From Dipteronia dyeriana (Eukaryota > Streptophyta > Magnoliopsida > Sapindales > Sapindaceae), in the NCBI GenBank assembly GCA_032871835.1, contig CM065303.1:59496597-59560596 (forward strand): a stretch of DNA of 64,000 nt. Direction: 5' to 3'. Positions 1-10,211 of the stretch are shown here, one piece after another. The stretch's first letter is position 1. Every line of letters starts with the position of its first letter. A program made the position numbers and the translations under genes. Under the pieces are notes generated by a model. The model was not told the DNA's origin and did no database searches. It was given only the letters and a program-made list of their open reading frames with translations.

Positions 1-410
1 CTTTAGTCCTGAAGGTAGGACATATAGGTATATAGGGGGGAGGGACAGACAGGACAGGTGGACTTAGCGAGCACCCTCCAACCGGGGGGGAGGCATAGGT
101 CCGGAGAGTGAGGTTTAGCCACATACCAGCGATTATAGGCCTGCTACATGTACAACAGTCTGGTCGGACCTCCCAACAGTCCTGTCTGGGTAGACCCAGA
201 CCCAGCTCCCCCCACCACACAACACAGTGATCAAGCTCCAGAGGTCCCCACCACCTCAGCCATCAATCGATGCCCAGTGATCCCCTCCACCCTGCACATC
301 GATCGAGCCAGGCCAACTCCCTCCACCATAAAATACAATGACCCAACTCCCCCCACCACCCCGTATATCAACCAATCCAATCGATATACAGACACAGACT
401 CCTCATCATA
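1..410. other. Unassigned sequence upstream of the ULP-like gene
   Basis: No recognisable gene. A proline/threonine-rich open frame on the plus strand (148-411, 87 codons) has no domain I know. It could be low-complexity coding sequence of the ULP-like gene that becomes recognisable just downstream, because such MULE-borne proteases often have a disordered N-terminal region. That is inference only. Confidence 0.4.
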
Positions 411-1097
411 GCACGCCTCATCGCTGCCCAAGAAGCGTATACTCAAGTGCGGCTGGCAGTTGCTAAGCCTTTACACAGATCTATACCGTCCGAAGAGGGT
501 GAGGACATGACCCCAATCACGGACCACATTTTTAACCCCCACGGATTGGTGAACTCCAACCAGCTAGCGGCGTACAAAGCCTTCAAGAGGAACATCAACT
601 GAGAACTGTGAGTACAAATTTATCCTGAAATTTGGCAGTCTTTTTTTGTTTAATAAATTTATTATCGAACTAATCCAACAATTAAGCAGGCGTGATATTG
701 ATGCTTTAGCACCAGTTGAAGCCAATTGGTTCCAATGGATGCTGTCCAACTTCAAGGACTTGGAGAACACGGTACGAATTTACGTGATTTTGTATTTGAC
801 GTTTGTTTAAGTAATATTATTTTGATAACAATTCTTAACATTTATAAATTGTCAGCATATGGACGCGTACCTCCATATTCTTCAGAAGCATCAACGAGGA
901 TTCCCACTATGTACAACCAGAGGATCAACGTATTGGATATTCAATTCTATTTAAGTATTTATAACTTATTGGTTGCGCATATAGTTTTTTGGTTTTTGAT
1001 TGTTGATAACTTTCTGTCGAATGTATGTACAACCACTTATGATGGTACAGTGGGAGAGAATGATACCTCGTGATGCTAACACGGCTGTCACCATGGC
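411..1097 (+). pseudogene. ULP1/C48 SUMO protease-like gene, 5' part (split by element A)
   Basis: N-terminal part of a plant transposon-type ULP1 (peptidase C48) gene. In the frame through position 500 the product reads DMTPITDHIFNPHGL, then NQLAAYKAFKRNI, then an in-frame TGA at 600-602. A GTGAGT donor follows at 608. The next exon (690-771) continues ALAPVEANWFQWMLSN and KDLENT and ends at a GT donor. A third exon opens after an AG at 854-855 with HMDAYLHILQKHQR and, after a frameshift, TMYNQRINVLDIQFY. These blocks resemble the region before the catalytic domain of ULP-like proteins carried by MULEs. A last exon (about 1,050 onward, PRDANTAVTMARWNVLQ) is cut at 1,097 by element A and resumes at 9,277. 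The stop and the frameshift make this a pseudogene. The true start is not identified. Confidence 0.75.
1093..1097. repeat. Target-site duplication, left copy (ATGGC), element A
   Basis: ATGGC directly precedes the 5' LTR and recurs at 9,277-9,281 directly after the 3' LTR. A perfect 5-bp duplication is what LTR integrases leave. It fixes both borders and shows the ULP exon was continuous before insertion. Confidence 0.95.
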
Positions 1098-2771
1098 TCT
1101 AAAACCCATGTCTTTCAGGATCAATTGAAAAGCCCAAATTGAAAAAAAAAATTGGATAAGCGTAAAGCAGAAAAAACATCAGGTGAGTAAGCTTAAACGA
1201 ATTGCATGGCTGACAGGCAGCTATGAGCTTGGTTAATTAGCTCACAACTTCAGTTGTGTCCTTCCATAAGTATATATATTAGAGGATAAACGTTGTGAGA
1301 GCTAGAAAGCAGTAGAATCCAGCGGAGGAAAGAGAAGAAAGGAAAGAGAAGAAGTCAGTGAAGCTCTCTCTCGTGATTACAGTTGATTCTTCTTTGATAT
1401 CCAGTTTCTAATTAGATCTTGTGATTGATAGGGAAAGAAGACGAAGGGAACCTAGCATATTCAATCTGAATTAAGCTTGACGTCTAAGTTGTGAGCGAAT
1501 TAAGTTTCAGTTTTGTTTTTAACTCAAGTTTACAGTTTTATGCTTTAATTTCTACAAATCATTTTAAGCTTTTTATTGCTTTTTATGATTGATGGTGAGT
1601 ATACAGAGAACTGAAAGTATATATTTTATGCTTATATTAGCATTCAGAATCAGTATGTTATTTTTATGAATTATCAAGAAGAGATTATGATTTCTATAAA
1701 AGCACCATGTATGTACCCTTCCCCAGTTATGATTATGGTTGGCTTTTGGGGCCGTTCTACACATGTGTATGGCATGAGTCGCTCTGTACGCGTATGACCA
1801 GAGAAAGAGAAATAGAGTCGCTCTGCACTTGTAACACCAGAGAGTCGCTCTGCCCGAGCATGACCAGAGAAAGTAATTGAGTCACTCTGCAAGGGTATGA
1901 CCAGAAGTTATTCATGACTCGGCGTTTGCCCGAAGTATTTCGGCTTAAGTGTTGAGGATATCCCCGGTACGAATTTGGTGCAGAATAAGATTTTATAAAC
2001 TATCTTACTCTTGTTCAGAAAAGTGATGCATTCAGTTTATTCAGTTTATTAAGTATGAAAGTAGATATATTATCTTATACCATGTATTGCTGAATGCTTA
2101 TTGTAAAGTGGTTTAGAAAAGTATTTTTAAAAGTTTTCATTCACTCAGTGGGTGTTAGCGCTCATCCTTTCACTCTTAAATATTTTTCCAGGTAGCTGCT
2201 CGGTTGTGTGGACTCAGAAGTTTTGAGGTGGACCACTCGATGACATCATGAAGCATAAAAGTCATGCATTTTAAATTTTCATGTACATTTTTAGAAATAT
2301 GAAATAGGCATGGTCGGGACTGTAAAGTGGTCGGGACGGTAGGCATGGTCAGAACGTGGTCGGAATTCTACTCGGTCTGTTCGGCCTACTCGGCCTATTT
2401 GACCTCTTCGGCCCACTTGACCTACTCGGCCCACATGGCCTATTCGGTCTACTCTGTCTACTCAGGTTTCTTACTCGGCCTGTTCGATCTCCCACTCGGG
2501 ATGGACTGGGTACTTAGTTTTTAAAGTGGTCGGTTTTTAGTCCGATCGGTCTTTTTTTTTTGACAAATTTTTGTAACGAACGAAAATATGAAAAGAAATT
2601 GCAATTATGTACATTTTGCACTCTCCAATATTCTCCTTACATTTTGTTTGTTTAAAAGCAAGTATTTCCTATGGAAATCTTAGTAGAAAGTCCTTTTATC
2701 ATGATTGTAAAAGTTCAGCCCACAGGGTCTCCCTCATACTCAAGATAGAGGAGTCGGGGTGGGTCTTGTCA
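1098..2771 (+). repeat. 5' LTR of element A
   Basis: 1,674 bp. It starts TCTAAAACCC, whereas the 3' LTR starts TGTAAAACCC, so the terminal TG is mutated here; it ends GTCA. It aligns along its length with 7,585-9,276 and with both LTRs of element D. It holds a TATA-like box near 1,271, degenerate repeats with core GAGTCGCTCTGC at about 1,777-1,905, and a tandem array of TCGGCCTACT-like 10-mers at about 2,365-2,480. Confidence 0.95.
1271..1280 (+). promoter_or_regulatory. LTR promoter TATA box (element A, 5' LTR)
   Basis: TATATATATT follows CCTTCCATAAG and precedes a purine-rich stretch with GAGAGCTAGAAAGCAG, a likely U3/R border. The same block is conserved in the other three LTRs of the family (about 7,772, 55,715 and 62,132). 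Assignment as the retrotransposon promoter is inference from position and conservation. Confidence 0.55.
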
Positions 2772-2774
2772 ACT

Positions 2775-2786
2775 TGGTATCAGAGC
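2775..2786 (+). other. Primer-binding site (tRNA-Met), element A
   Basis: TGGTATCAGAGC lies four bases after the 5' LTR end. It is the standard plant retrotransposon site complementary to the 3' end of initiator tRNA-Met. The next base is A where element D keeps CCA, so the site is slightly shortened. Confidence 0.9.
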
Positions 2787-2872
2787 ACGGTTTATAATTC
2801 CTTAGACCACAGAGTAATTGTTTGCATTTAGTTTCATGCATTTAAGCATAACTTTGATTTTGTAACAGCATC

Positions 2873-5800
2873 ATGCGTCGAGTTGGCCGCCTACGCACCA
2901 GACCGGTACCTGACCATGGAGAGAGGAGTGGTAACCAAGTTAAAAATGAGATAGAATCACACCCTTAACCACCTATTGCCTAATCTCATGTACCGGAACC
3001 TAGGGAGGAACCAATGGATAGAATTGCAGAACTGTTGACTGCGATGGTTCAGTACCAAACGCGAGTGCCTGAAAATTCAATTGAGCGTGTACGAAAGTTG
3101 GGAGCTACGAATTTTGATGGAATAGGAGATCGATATAGTGCTAGTTCTTGGTTGAATGAACTAGAACGTGTATTTGAAGTTATGAGGTGCACCGATGAAC
3201 AGAAGGTTTCTTTTGCTACGTTTTTGCTAAAGGAAAAAGCATATGATTGGTGGGCCTCAGTTCAACTAAGAACTCCTGAAGGAATTACTTGGGAGGATTT
3301 TAAGAAGCAGTTTAATGATCATTATTATCCCCGTTTCTATCAAGATTTGAAAAGAGCTGAATTTTTCAAACTAGTACAGGGATCTATGACAGTAGAAGAG
3401 TATGAGAAGAAATTTACAGAACTTTCGAGGGTTGCTCCGTATGTAGTCTCTGATGAAGAAAATAAGTGTAGAAAATTTGAAGATGAACTTCGATCAGAAA
3501 TTAAGACAATAGTGATTACTTCTGGACATGATGAGTTTGGTAAGTTGTATGAAGCTGTATTGAGAGTGGAGAGAGGCTTTAGTGACTCTCGCAGATTTGA
3601 ACAACAGAAGCAAAAGCGCAGTAACTGGTCAGCAGGGGGCTCTTATGACAAAATGCTTAAGGCAATAGACAGTTTTTCAGGTCAGACTAGTAATTATCAA
3701 CAGAGTCATGGACCTGGTTCTAGCCAAGCATCAGTCCAGCAACCAATGGGTAGTCGACAACAGAGTGTTAGTATGGGTAGAGGTTGGCGTCCTCTATGTT
3801 CAACTTACAGAAAACACCATGATAGTGAGTATTACTTAGGGAGGTCAGGTTGTTATCAATGTGGACAACCTGGACATTTAAAAAGAGATTGCCCCGAGTT
3901 AGTTCAGAGAGGCAATGAAGAAAGAAAGATGGGTTTTCAACCAATGCAAAGTGGCGCTGGTCAGATTCAAGGACAAAGGGGATCCCGAGTAGGAGGATCT
4001 ACAACTACAGGGAAAACCCATGTTAGTGTAGTAGGGGTTGGAAGCAACCAACAGAGAGGTCATTCGGGTAGACCTCGTACTCAGGCAAGGATTTTTACTA
4101 TGACTCAGCAAGATACCGAGACCACTCCAGATGTCGTTACATGTATGTTAACAATTTTTGGCCACGATGCTCATGTCCTCATTGATCCTGGATCTACTTA
4201 TTCTTTTGTATCTTGATCTTTTATGGTGTATGCGGATGTAGAATTAAGACCATTAGATCCTAGTATGGTAGTGGCTACACCTACTGGTGAATCTTTATTG
4301 GCTGAGAATATATATAGAAACAGTAAGGTCATAGTCGGTAAGCATGAGCTACATGTTGATTTGATTCCTCTTGATATACATGATTTTGATGTTATTTTGG
4401 GAATGGATTGGCTGGCTATACACCATGCTACTGTAGATTGTTTTTGAAAAAAGGTAAAATTTACACTTCAAGGAGAGTCGGATGATATTTTCTGTGGTGA
4501 ACGTCGGATTCTTCCTTCTTATGTTATTTCTGCTATTACTGTCTGACAGTTGCTCAGGAAACAATGTTTAGCTTATATGGCTTATGTAATTGATACTCGG
4601 GATAGTGAGGTAAGATTAGAAGATATATCGGTGGTAAGAAAATTTCTAGATGTATTTCCTAAAGATCTTCATGGATTACCACCAGATAGAGACATTGAGT
4701 TTGTGATAGATTTGGTCCCAGGCACAACTCCAATTTCTATTCCACCTTATAAAATGGCTCTAACCGAATTGAAAGAGTAGAAGATTCAATTAGAAGAATT
4801 GGTGAACAAGAATTTTATTAAACCTAGTGTGTCACCATGGGGAGCGCCAGTTCTGTTTGTTAAGACGAAAGATGGAACGTTACGTTTATGCATCGATTAC
4901 CGGCAATTGAATAAAGCAATGGTGCGTAATAAATACCCACTCCCACGTAATGATGACTTATTCGATCAGCTTCAGGGAGCAAAGGTATTCTCCAAAATAG
5001 ATTTGCGAACAGGTTATCACCAACTGAGGATTAGAAACTGTGATATACCAAAGACGGTTTTCAGAACTCGTTATGGGCATTATGAGTTTCTAGTTATGCC
5101 ATTTGGATTAACAAATGCTCCGGCAGCTTTTATGGATTTGATGAATAGGGTATTTCATCCTTATCTAGACAAATTTGCTATTGTGTTCATTGATGACATT
5201 TTGATTTATTCTAAGGATAATGTGGAGCATATAGAGAATTTAGAGATTATTCTACAAATCTTGAGAGAGAATCAACTTTATGCCAAATTTAGTAAGTGTC
5301 AATTCTGGCTCGATAGAGTTACATTTTTGGGCCATGTGATTTCTGGTGATGGTATTTATGTTGATCCTCAAAAGGTTGAAGCTATAGTGAATTGGGAACG
5401 ACCAATCAGTGTGACAGAAATTAGAAGTTTCTTGGGTTTAGCAAGTTACTATCGAAGATTTGTAGATGGATTTTCTAAAATAGCTTCACCATTAACAAGA
5501 TTGACTCAGAAGGATGTGAAGTTTGAGTGGCTAGAAGCTTGTGAAAAGAGTTTTCAAGAACTCAAGGGAGATTGACTTCTGCTCCAATACTTGCTCTTCC
5601 AACCGGAAGTGATGGATTTATTGTTTACAGTGATGCATCTAAACATGGTTTGGGTTGCGTTTTGATGCAACATGGGAAAGTGATAGCTTATGCATCAAGA
5701 CAATTAAAGAAGCATGAACAGAATTACCCAACCCGTGATCTAGAGCTTGCTGCAGTGGTGTTTGCACTGAAAATTTGGAGGCATTACTTATATGGAGTTA

Positions 5801-7548
5801 CTTGTCAGATTTATACAGATAATAAAAGTTTACAATATCTTTTCACTCAAAAAGAACCGAATTTAAGACAAAGAAGATGGATTGAGTTGATTAAAGATTA
5901 TGACTGTACGATTGAATATCATCCTGGTAAGGCAAATGTGGCGGCAGATGCACTCAGTAGAAAGTCTACAAGTTCTATGGCTCATTTGAGGATGAATTGG
6001 AAGGAAAATCATCTTCAGCTTCCATTATTAGTTGAATTAAGAATGTTGAGAGTTAAGCTAGAAGCACTAGATTGTGGAGCATTACTGGCTACCTTTCAAG
6101 TTAGACCTATTTTGATTGATCGTATACGGGGAATTGTAAACTCAAGATTCTTATTTAGTTAAATTGAAGGAAGAAGTGCAGAAAAGTGTACGAGCTGATT
6201 TTGTAGTGAGAAGTGATGGTACATTAGTTCTAGGTAACAGACTGTGTGTACCAAACATTAAAGAACTCAACAATGAAATTTTAGAGGAAGCTCACTCTTC
6301 AGCTTATGCAATGCATCCAGGAATTACTAAGCTGTATCGTACTTTAAAAGAGCATTACTAGTGGCAAGGTATGAAAAAAGAGATAGCAGAATTCGTCTCT
6401 AAATGTTTGATTTGTGAGCAAGTCAAGGCAGAACATCAGAAACCAGCAGGACTATCACAACCACTTCCTATTCCCGAATGGAAATGGGAACATGTTACCA
6501 TGGATTTTATGGTAGGACTCCCTCACAGTCAGAGTGGTCACGGCAGTGTATGGGTGATCGTTGATCGACTTAAAAAGTCTGCATATTTTCTACAAATCGG
6601 TATTACTTACTCTCTTGACAGATTTGCCAGAATTTATGTTGATGAAATAGTTCGTCTTCATGGCTCACCAGTATCCATAGTATCAGATAGAGATCCTCGG
6701 TTTACATCTAGATTTTGGCCCAGTTTACAAGAATCTTTGGGAACTAAATTGCATTTTAGTACTGCTTTTCACCCACAGACTGATGGTCAATCGGAGCGTA
6801 CTATTCAGACATTAGAGGATATGCTTCGAGCTTGTGTGATGGATTTCAAAGGTAGTTGGGATGTACATATACCTTTGATAGAATTTGCATACAATAACAG
6901 TTATCAGGCTAGCATCAAAATGACACCTTATGAAGCTCTGTATGGGAGACAATGCAGAACACCGGTGTGTTGGGATGAAGTAGGCAAGAGAAAGTTATTA
7001 GGTCCAGAACTTGTTCAAGTCACAACAGAAAAGATTAAAATAATCAGAGACAGACTAAAGGTTTCTCAAGATAGGCAGAAAAGCTATACAGATAAAAAGA
7101 GAAGGGAACTTGAATTTAAAGTAGGTGACTATGTATTCCTACGAATTTTGCCTTGGAAAGGTATACTTCGATTTGGAAGATGTGGTAAGTTAAGTCCACG
7201 ATACATTGGTCCGTATGAGATCATTGCCCGAGTAGGAGCAGTGGCATACCATTTAGCTTTACCTTCCGAGCTTTCAGGAATTCATGATGTATTTCATGTT
7301 TCTATGCTTCGAAAATATATAGTCGACCCTACGCATGTTTTAACCAAGCAACCAATGAAGTTAAGAGAAAATTTAACTTATGAAGAGGAATCTATTGAGA
7401 TTCAAGATAGAAGGAACAAGTATTACGTACTAAGGTTATTCCTCTTGTAAAAGTGTTATGGAGAAATCATGCAGTGGAAAAGGCGACTTGGGAACATAAA
7501 GATCAGATTTGGACTCAGTATCCCTATTTGTTTCTGCTAAGTAAGTAA
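2873..7548 (+). pseudogene. gag-pol polyprotein of element A (degenerate)
   Basis: Single-frame type gag-pol, now broken. The start is probably ATG 2,873 (MRRVGRLRTRP), interrupted by a TAA near 2,966; an internal ATG opens the long gag frame at 3,014. Gag has a retrotransposon gag core (WWASVQL, NDHYYPRF, VEEYEKKF) and a CCHC knuckle (CYQCGQPGHLKRDC, near 3,850). The protease has LIDPGST near 4,180. A TGA at about 4,214 replaces the CGA found in element D. RT carries [11 protein letters not shown] near 5,190. RNase H has [10 protein letters not shown] near 5,620. Integrase has an HHCC region near 6,300 and a DDE core ([28 protein letters not shown]). A chromodomain-like end (WRNHAVEKATWEHKDQ) reaches the stop at 7,546-7,548. 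Extra stops lie near 4,445, 4,545, 4,778, 5,573, 6,160 and 6,360, some with frame changes. Cannot be translated as a unit. Confidence 0.93.
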
Positions 7549-7569
7549 ATTTCAAGGACGAAATTCTTA

Positions 7570-7584
7570 TATGGAGGGGTGAAT
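7570..7584 (+). other. Polypurine tract of element A
   Basis: ATGGAGGGGTGAAT-type purine-rich stretch directly before the 3' LTR, matched in element D before 61,962. This is where plus-strand priming occurs in LTR elements. Confidence 0.7.
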
Positions 7585-9276
7585 TGTAAAACCCATGTCT
7601 TTCAGGCCTAATTGAAATGCCCAAATTGAAAAAAAAATAAAATAATTTTTTTTTGAAAAAGCGTAAAGCAGAAAAGGCATCAGGTGAGTAAGCTTAAACG
7701 AATTGCATGGCTGACAGGCAGCTGTGAGCTTGGTTAATTAGCTCACAACTTCAGCTGTGTCCTTCCATAAGTATATATATTAGAGGATAAACGCTGTGAG
7801 AGCTAGAAAGCAGTAGAATCCAGTAGAGGAAAGAGAAGAAAGGAAAGAGAAGAAGTTAATGAAGCTCTCTCTCATGATTACAGTTGATTCTTCTTTGATA
7901 TCCATTTTCTAATTGGATCTTGTGATTGATAGGGAAAGAAGACGAAGGGAACCTAGCATATTCAGTCTGAATTAAGCTTGACGTCTAAGTTGTGAGTGAA
8001 TTAAGTTTCAGTTTTGTTTTTAACTCAAGTTTACAGTTTTATTCTTTAATTGCTACAAATCATTTTAAGCTTTTTATTGCTTTTTATGATTGATGGTGAG
8101 TATACAGAGAACTGAAAGTATATATTTTATGTTTATATTAGCATTCAGAATAAGTATATTATTTTTATGAATTATCAAGAAGAGATTATGATTTCTATAA
8201 AAGCACCATGTATGCACCCTTCCCCAGTTATGATTATGGTTGGCTTTTGGGGCCGTTCTACACATGTGTATGTCATGAGTCGCGCTGCACGCGTATGACC
8301 ATAGAAAGAGAAATAGAGTCGCTCTGCACTTGTAACACCAAAGAGTCGCTCTGCCCGAGCATGACCAGAGAAAGTAATTGAGTCACTCTGCAAGGGTATG
8401 ACCAGAAGTTATTCATGACTCGGCGTTTGCCCGAAGTATTTCGGCTTAAGTGTTGAGGATATCCCCGGTACGAATTTGGTGCAGAATAAGATTTTATAAA
8501 CTATCTTACTCTTGTTCAGAAAAGTGATGCATTCGGTTTATTCAGTTTATTAAGTATGAAAGTAGATATATTATCTGATACCATGTATTGCTGAATGCTT
8601 ATTGTAAAGTGGTTTAGAAAAGTATTTTTAAAAGTTTTCATTCACTCACTAGGCGTTAGCGCTCATCCTTTCACTCTTAAATATTTTTCCAGGTAGCTGC
8701 TCGGTTATGCGGACTCAGAAGTTTTGAGGTGGGCCACTCGATGACATCATGAAGCATAAAAGTCATGCATTTTAAATTTTCATGTACATTTTTAGAAATA
8801 TGAAATAGGCATGGTCGGGACGGTAGGCATGGTCGGGACGGTAGGCATGGTCAGAATGTGGTCGAAATTCTACTCGGTCTGTTCGGCCTACTCGGCCTAC
8901 TTGACCTATTCGGCCCACTTGACCTACTCGGCCCACATGGTCTATTCGGTCTACTCGGCATACTCGGGTTTCTTACTCGGCCTGTTCGGTTTCCCATTCG
9001 GGATGGACTGGGTACTTAGTTTTTAAAGTGGTCGGTTTTTGGTCCGATCAGTCTTTTTTTTTGACAATTTTTTTTCAAGAACGAAAATATGAAAAGAAAT
9101 TATGATTATGTACATTTTGCACTCTCCAATATTCTCCTTACATTTTGTTTGTTTAAAAGCAAGTATTTCCTATGGAAATCTTAGTAGAAAGTCCCTTTAT
9201 TTTTCATGATAGTAAAAGTTCAGCCCACAGGGTCTCCCTCGTACTCAAGAGAGAGGAGTTGGGGTGGGTCCTGTCA
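7585..9276 (+). repeat. 3' LTR of element A
   Basis: 1,692 bp, TGTAAAACCC to CTGTCA. It differs from the 5' LTR by scattered substitutions and small indels, including an extra GGTAGGCATGGTCGGGAC unit near 8,820. The insertion is therefore not very recent. It contains the same TATA block, GAGTCGCTCTGC repeats and TCGGCCTACT array. Confidence 0.95.
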
Positions 9277-9281
9277 ATGGC
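9277..9281. repeat. Target-site duplication, right copy (ATGGC), element A
   Basis: Identical to 1,093-1,097. The coding frame of the ULP-like exon continues through this copy. Confidence 0.95.
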
Positions 9282-9969
9282 GAGGTGGAATGTACTGCAG
9301 TCCCGGCGGTAGGCTGAGGACCTTTTGACGGTCCGTGGAGTTACCACGAGTGGAAACCTGCCATGGCACGATGTTGACTTGGTGAGTGTTACACTGTGTA
9401 ACTTATTTAAAATAAAACGTGTTCGTATATTACAGGTCCTAACACTTTATGAATACTATTATAGGTCCTGATATCGTGCAACGTTGGGCTCCAACATTGG
9501 CTTCTGGTGACCGTCGACCTTACTCTCAGGAAGATGGACATACTAGACCTCTGGAGACAGGATGTCCCCTTACATATCAGGAAGCAGCAGGTCCACTCGT
9601 TGCGCTGATTTTTGCCATCGTTGTTGAATGATGCAGGGTTCCACACTACCGTGACGACCTCACTATAGGACGTTCCCCAAGAAAAATAAGCCCTTCTTGG
9701 TCAAAGTGGTGTCCACATCTACGGTCCCCCAACAAAACCAATCATAAAACATTCTATTTCATTAACTAACTTAGAGAGTGTTTTATTAAGAACAAATTGT
9801 AATGCTTGTTATTGTGTCCAATTGCAGGGGTAATTGTGGTCCCCATACATTGAGACTGATCGAGTACATACTGACGGATGGACGGGCTTTCGATTGGTCG
9901 GAAGACGACATGGGGATCATTCGTGAGAAAATGGTTGTGGAGATTTTTTATAACTCCAAGCCCGCCTAG
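9277..9969 (+). pseudogene. ULP1/C48 SUMO protease-like gene, catalytic 3' part
   Basis: Continuation of the ULP-like gene after element A. The interrupted exon resumes at 9,277 (ATGGC repeat) with an in-frame TAG soon after (QSRR stop AEDLL) and ends at GTGAGTG near 9,382. The next exon holds the catalytic histidine in CNVGLQHWLLVTVDL (His codon 9,495-9,497), then LTLRKMDILDLWRQDVPLHI, where ILD offers the triad aspartate, and SLLNDAGFH. In-frame stops are TGA at 9,606 (replacing the expected Trp) and TAG at 9,666. After an AG at 9,826-9,827 the last exon reads GNCGPHTLRLIEYIL, with the nucleophile Cys codon at 9,835-9,837, and AFDWSEDDMG, ending at TAG 9,967. His, Asp and Cys in this order and spacing are those of C48 peptidases, which remove SUMO/NEDD8. 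Three stops make it inactive. The converging MULE transposase fits a KAONASHI-type MULE. Confidence 0.85.
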
Positions 9970-10211
9970 AGATTGGTTGTATATTACTAGTTGTAAAATA
10001 TTTCTATTTTGAACAATTTGTTATGTGCAAAGACATTCTATTTCAGTTATATTATTTCAATTTTTTTTAATTGTTTCTATTTCAAGTGTCTTGCATCGAA
10101 AGTACGGCACACATTACAAACCTTAAACAATATTACAAAATAAGTTAATGAACAAGTCATACACTTCCAAATTATTACAATGTCATACAATTCCAAATGA
10201 TTACAATGTTA
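9970..10211. other. Intergenic spacer between convergent ULP-like gene and MULE transposase
   Basis: About 240 bp of AT-rich sequence between two tail-to-tail genes. It must hold both 3' ends; no clear polyadenylation signal stands out. Confidence 0.5.

Larger units (their letters stand above)
1098..9276 (+). mobile_element. Ty3/gypsy chromovirus (Tekay/Del-like), element A, full length, inactive
   Basis: About 8.2-kb LTR retrotransposon with two long LTRs (1,098-2,771 and 7,585-9,276), a primer-binding site complementary to initiator tRNA-Met after the 5' LTR, a gag-pol region and a purine-rich tract before the 3' LTR. Domain order is gag, CCHC knuckle, protease, RT, RNase H, integrase, chromodomain-like tail, that is Ty3/gypsy. 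Long LTRs plus the [12 protein letters not shown] integrase tail and chromodomain-like end point to the Tekay/Del clade of chromoviruses. Several stop codons in gag-pol make it non-autonomous. It interrupts the ULP-like gene. Element D (55,555-63,669) is a second copy of the family. Confidence 0.95.

Noticed and set aside
2607..2831. 74-codon frame at the end of the LTR (also 56,957 and 63,505)
   Set aside because: Conserved only as LTR sequence; no coding signature.
3899..4111. Antisense open frame within gag of element A (and 58,251-58,463 in D)
   Set aside because: Shadow of the gag coding strand; appears in both copies only because gag is conserved.
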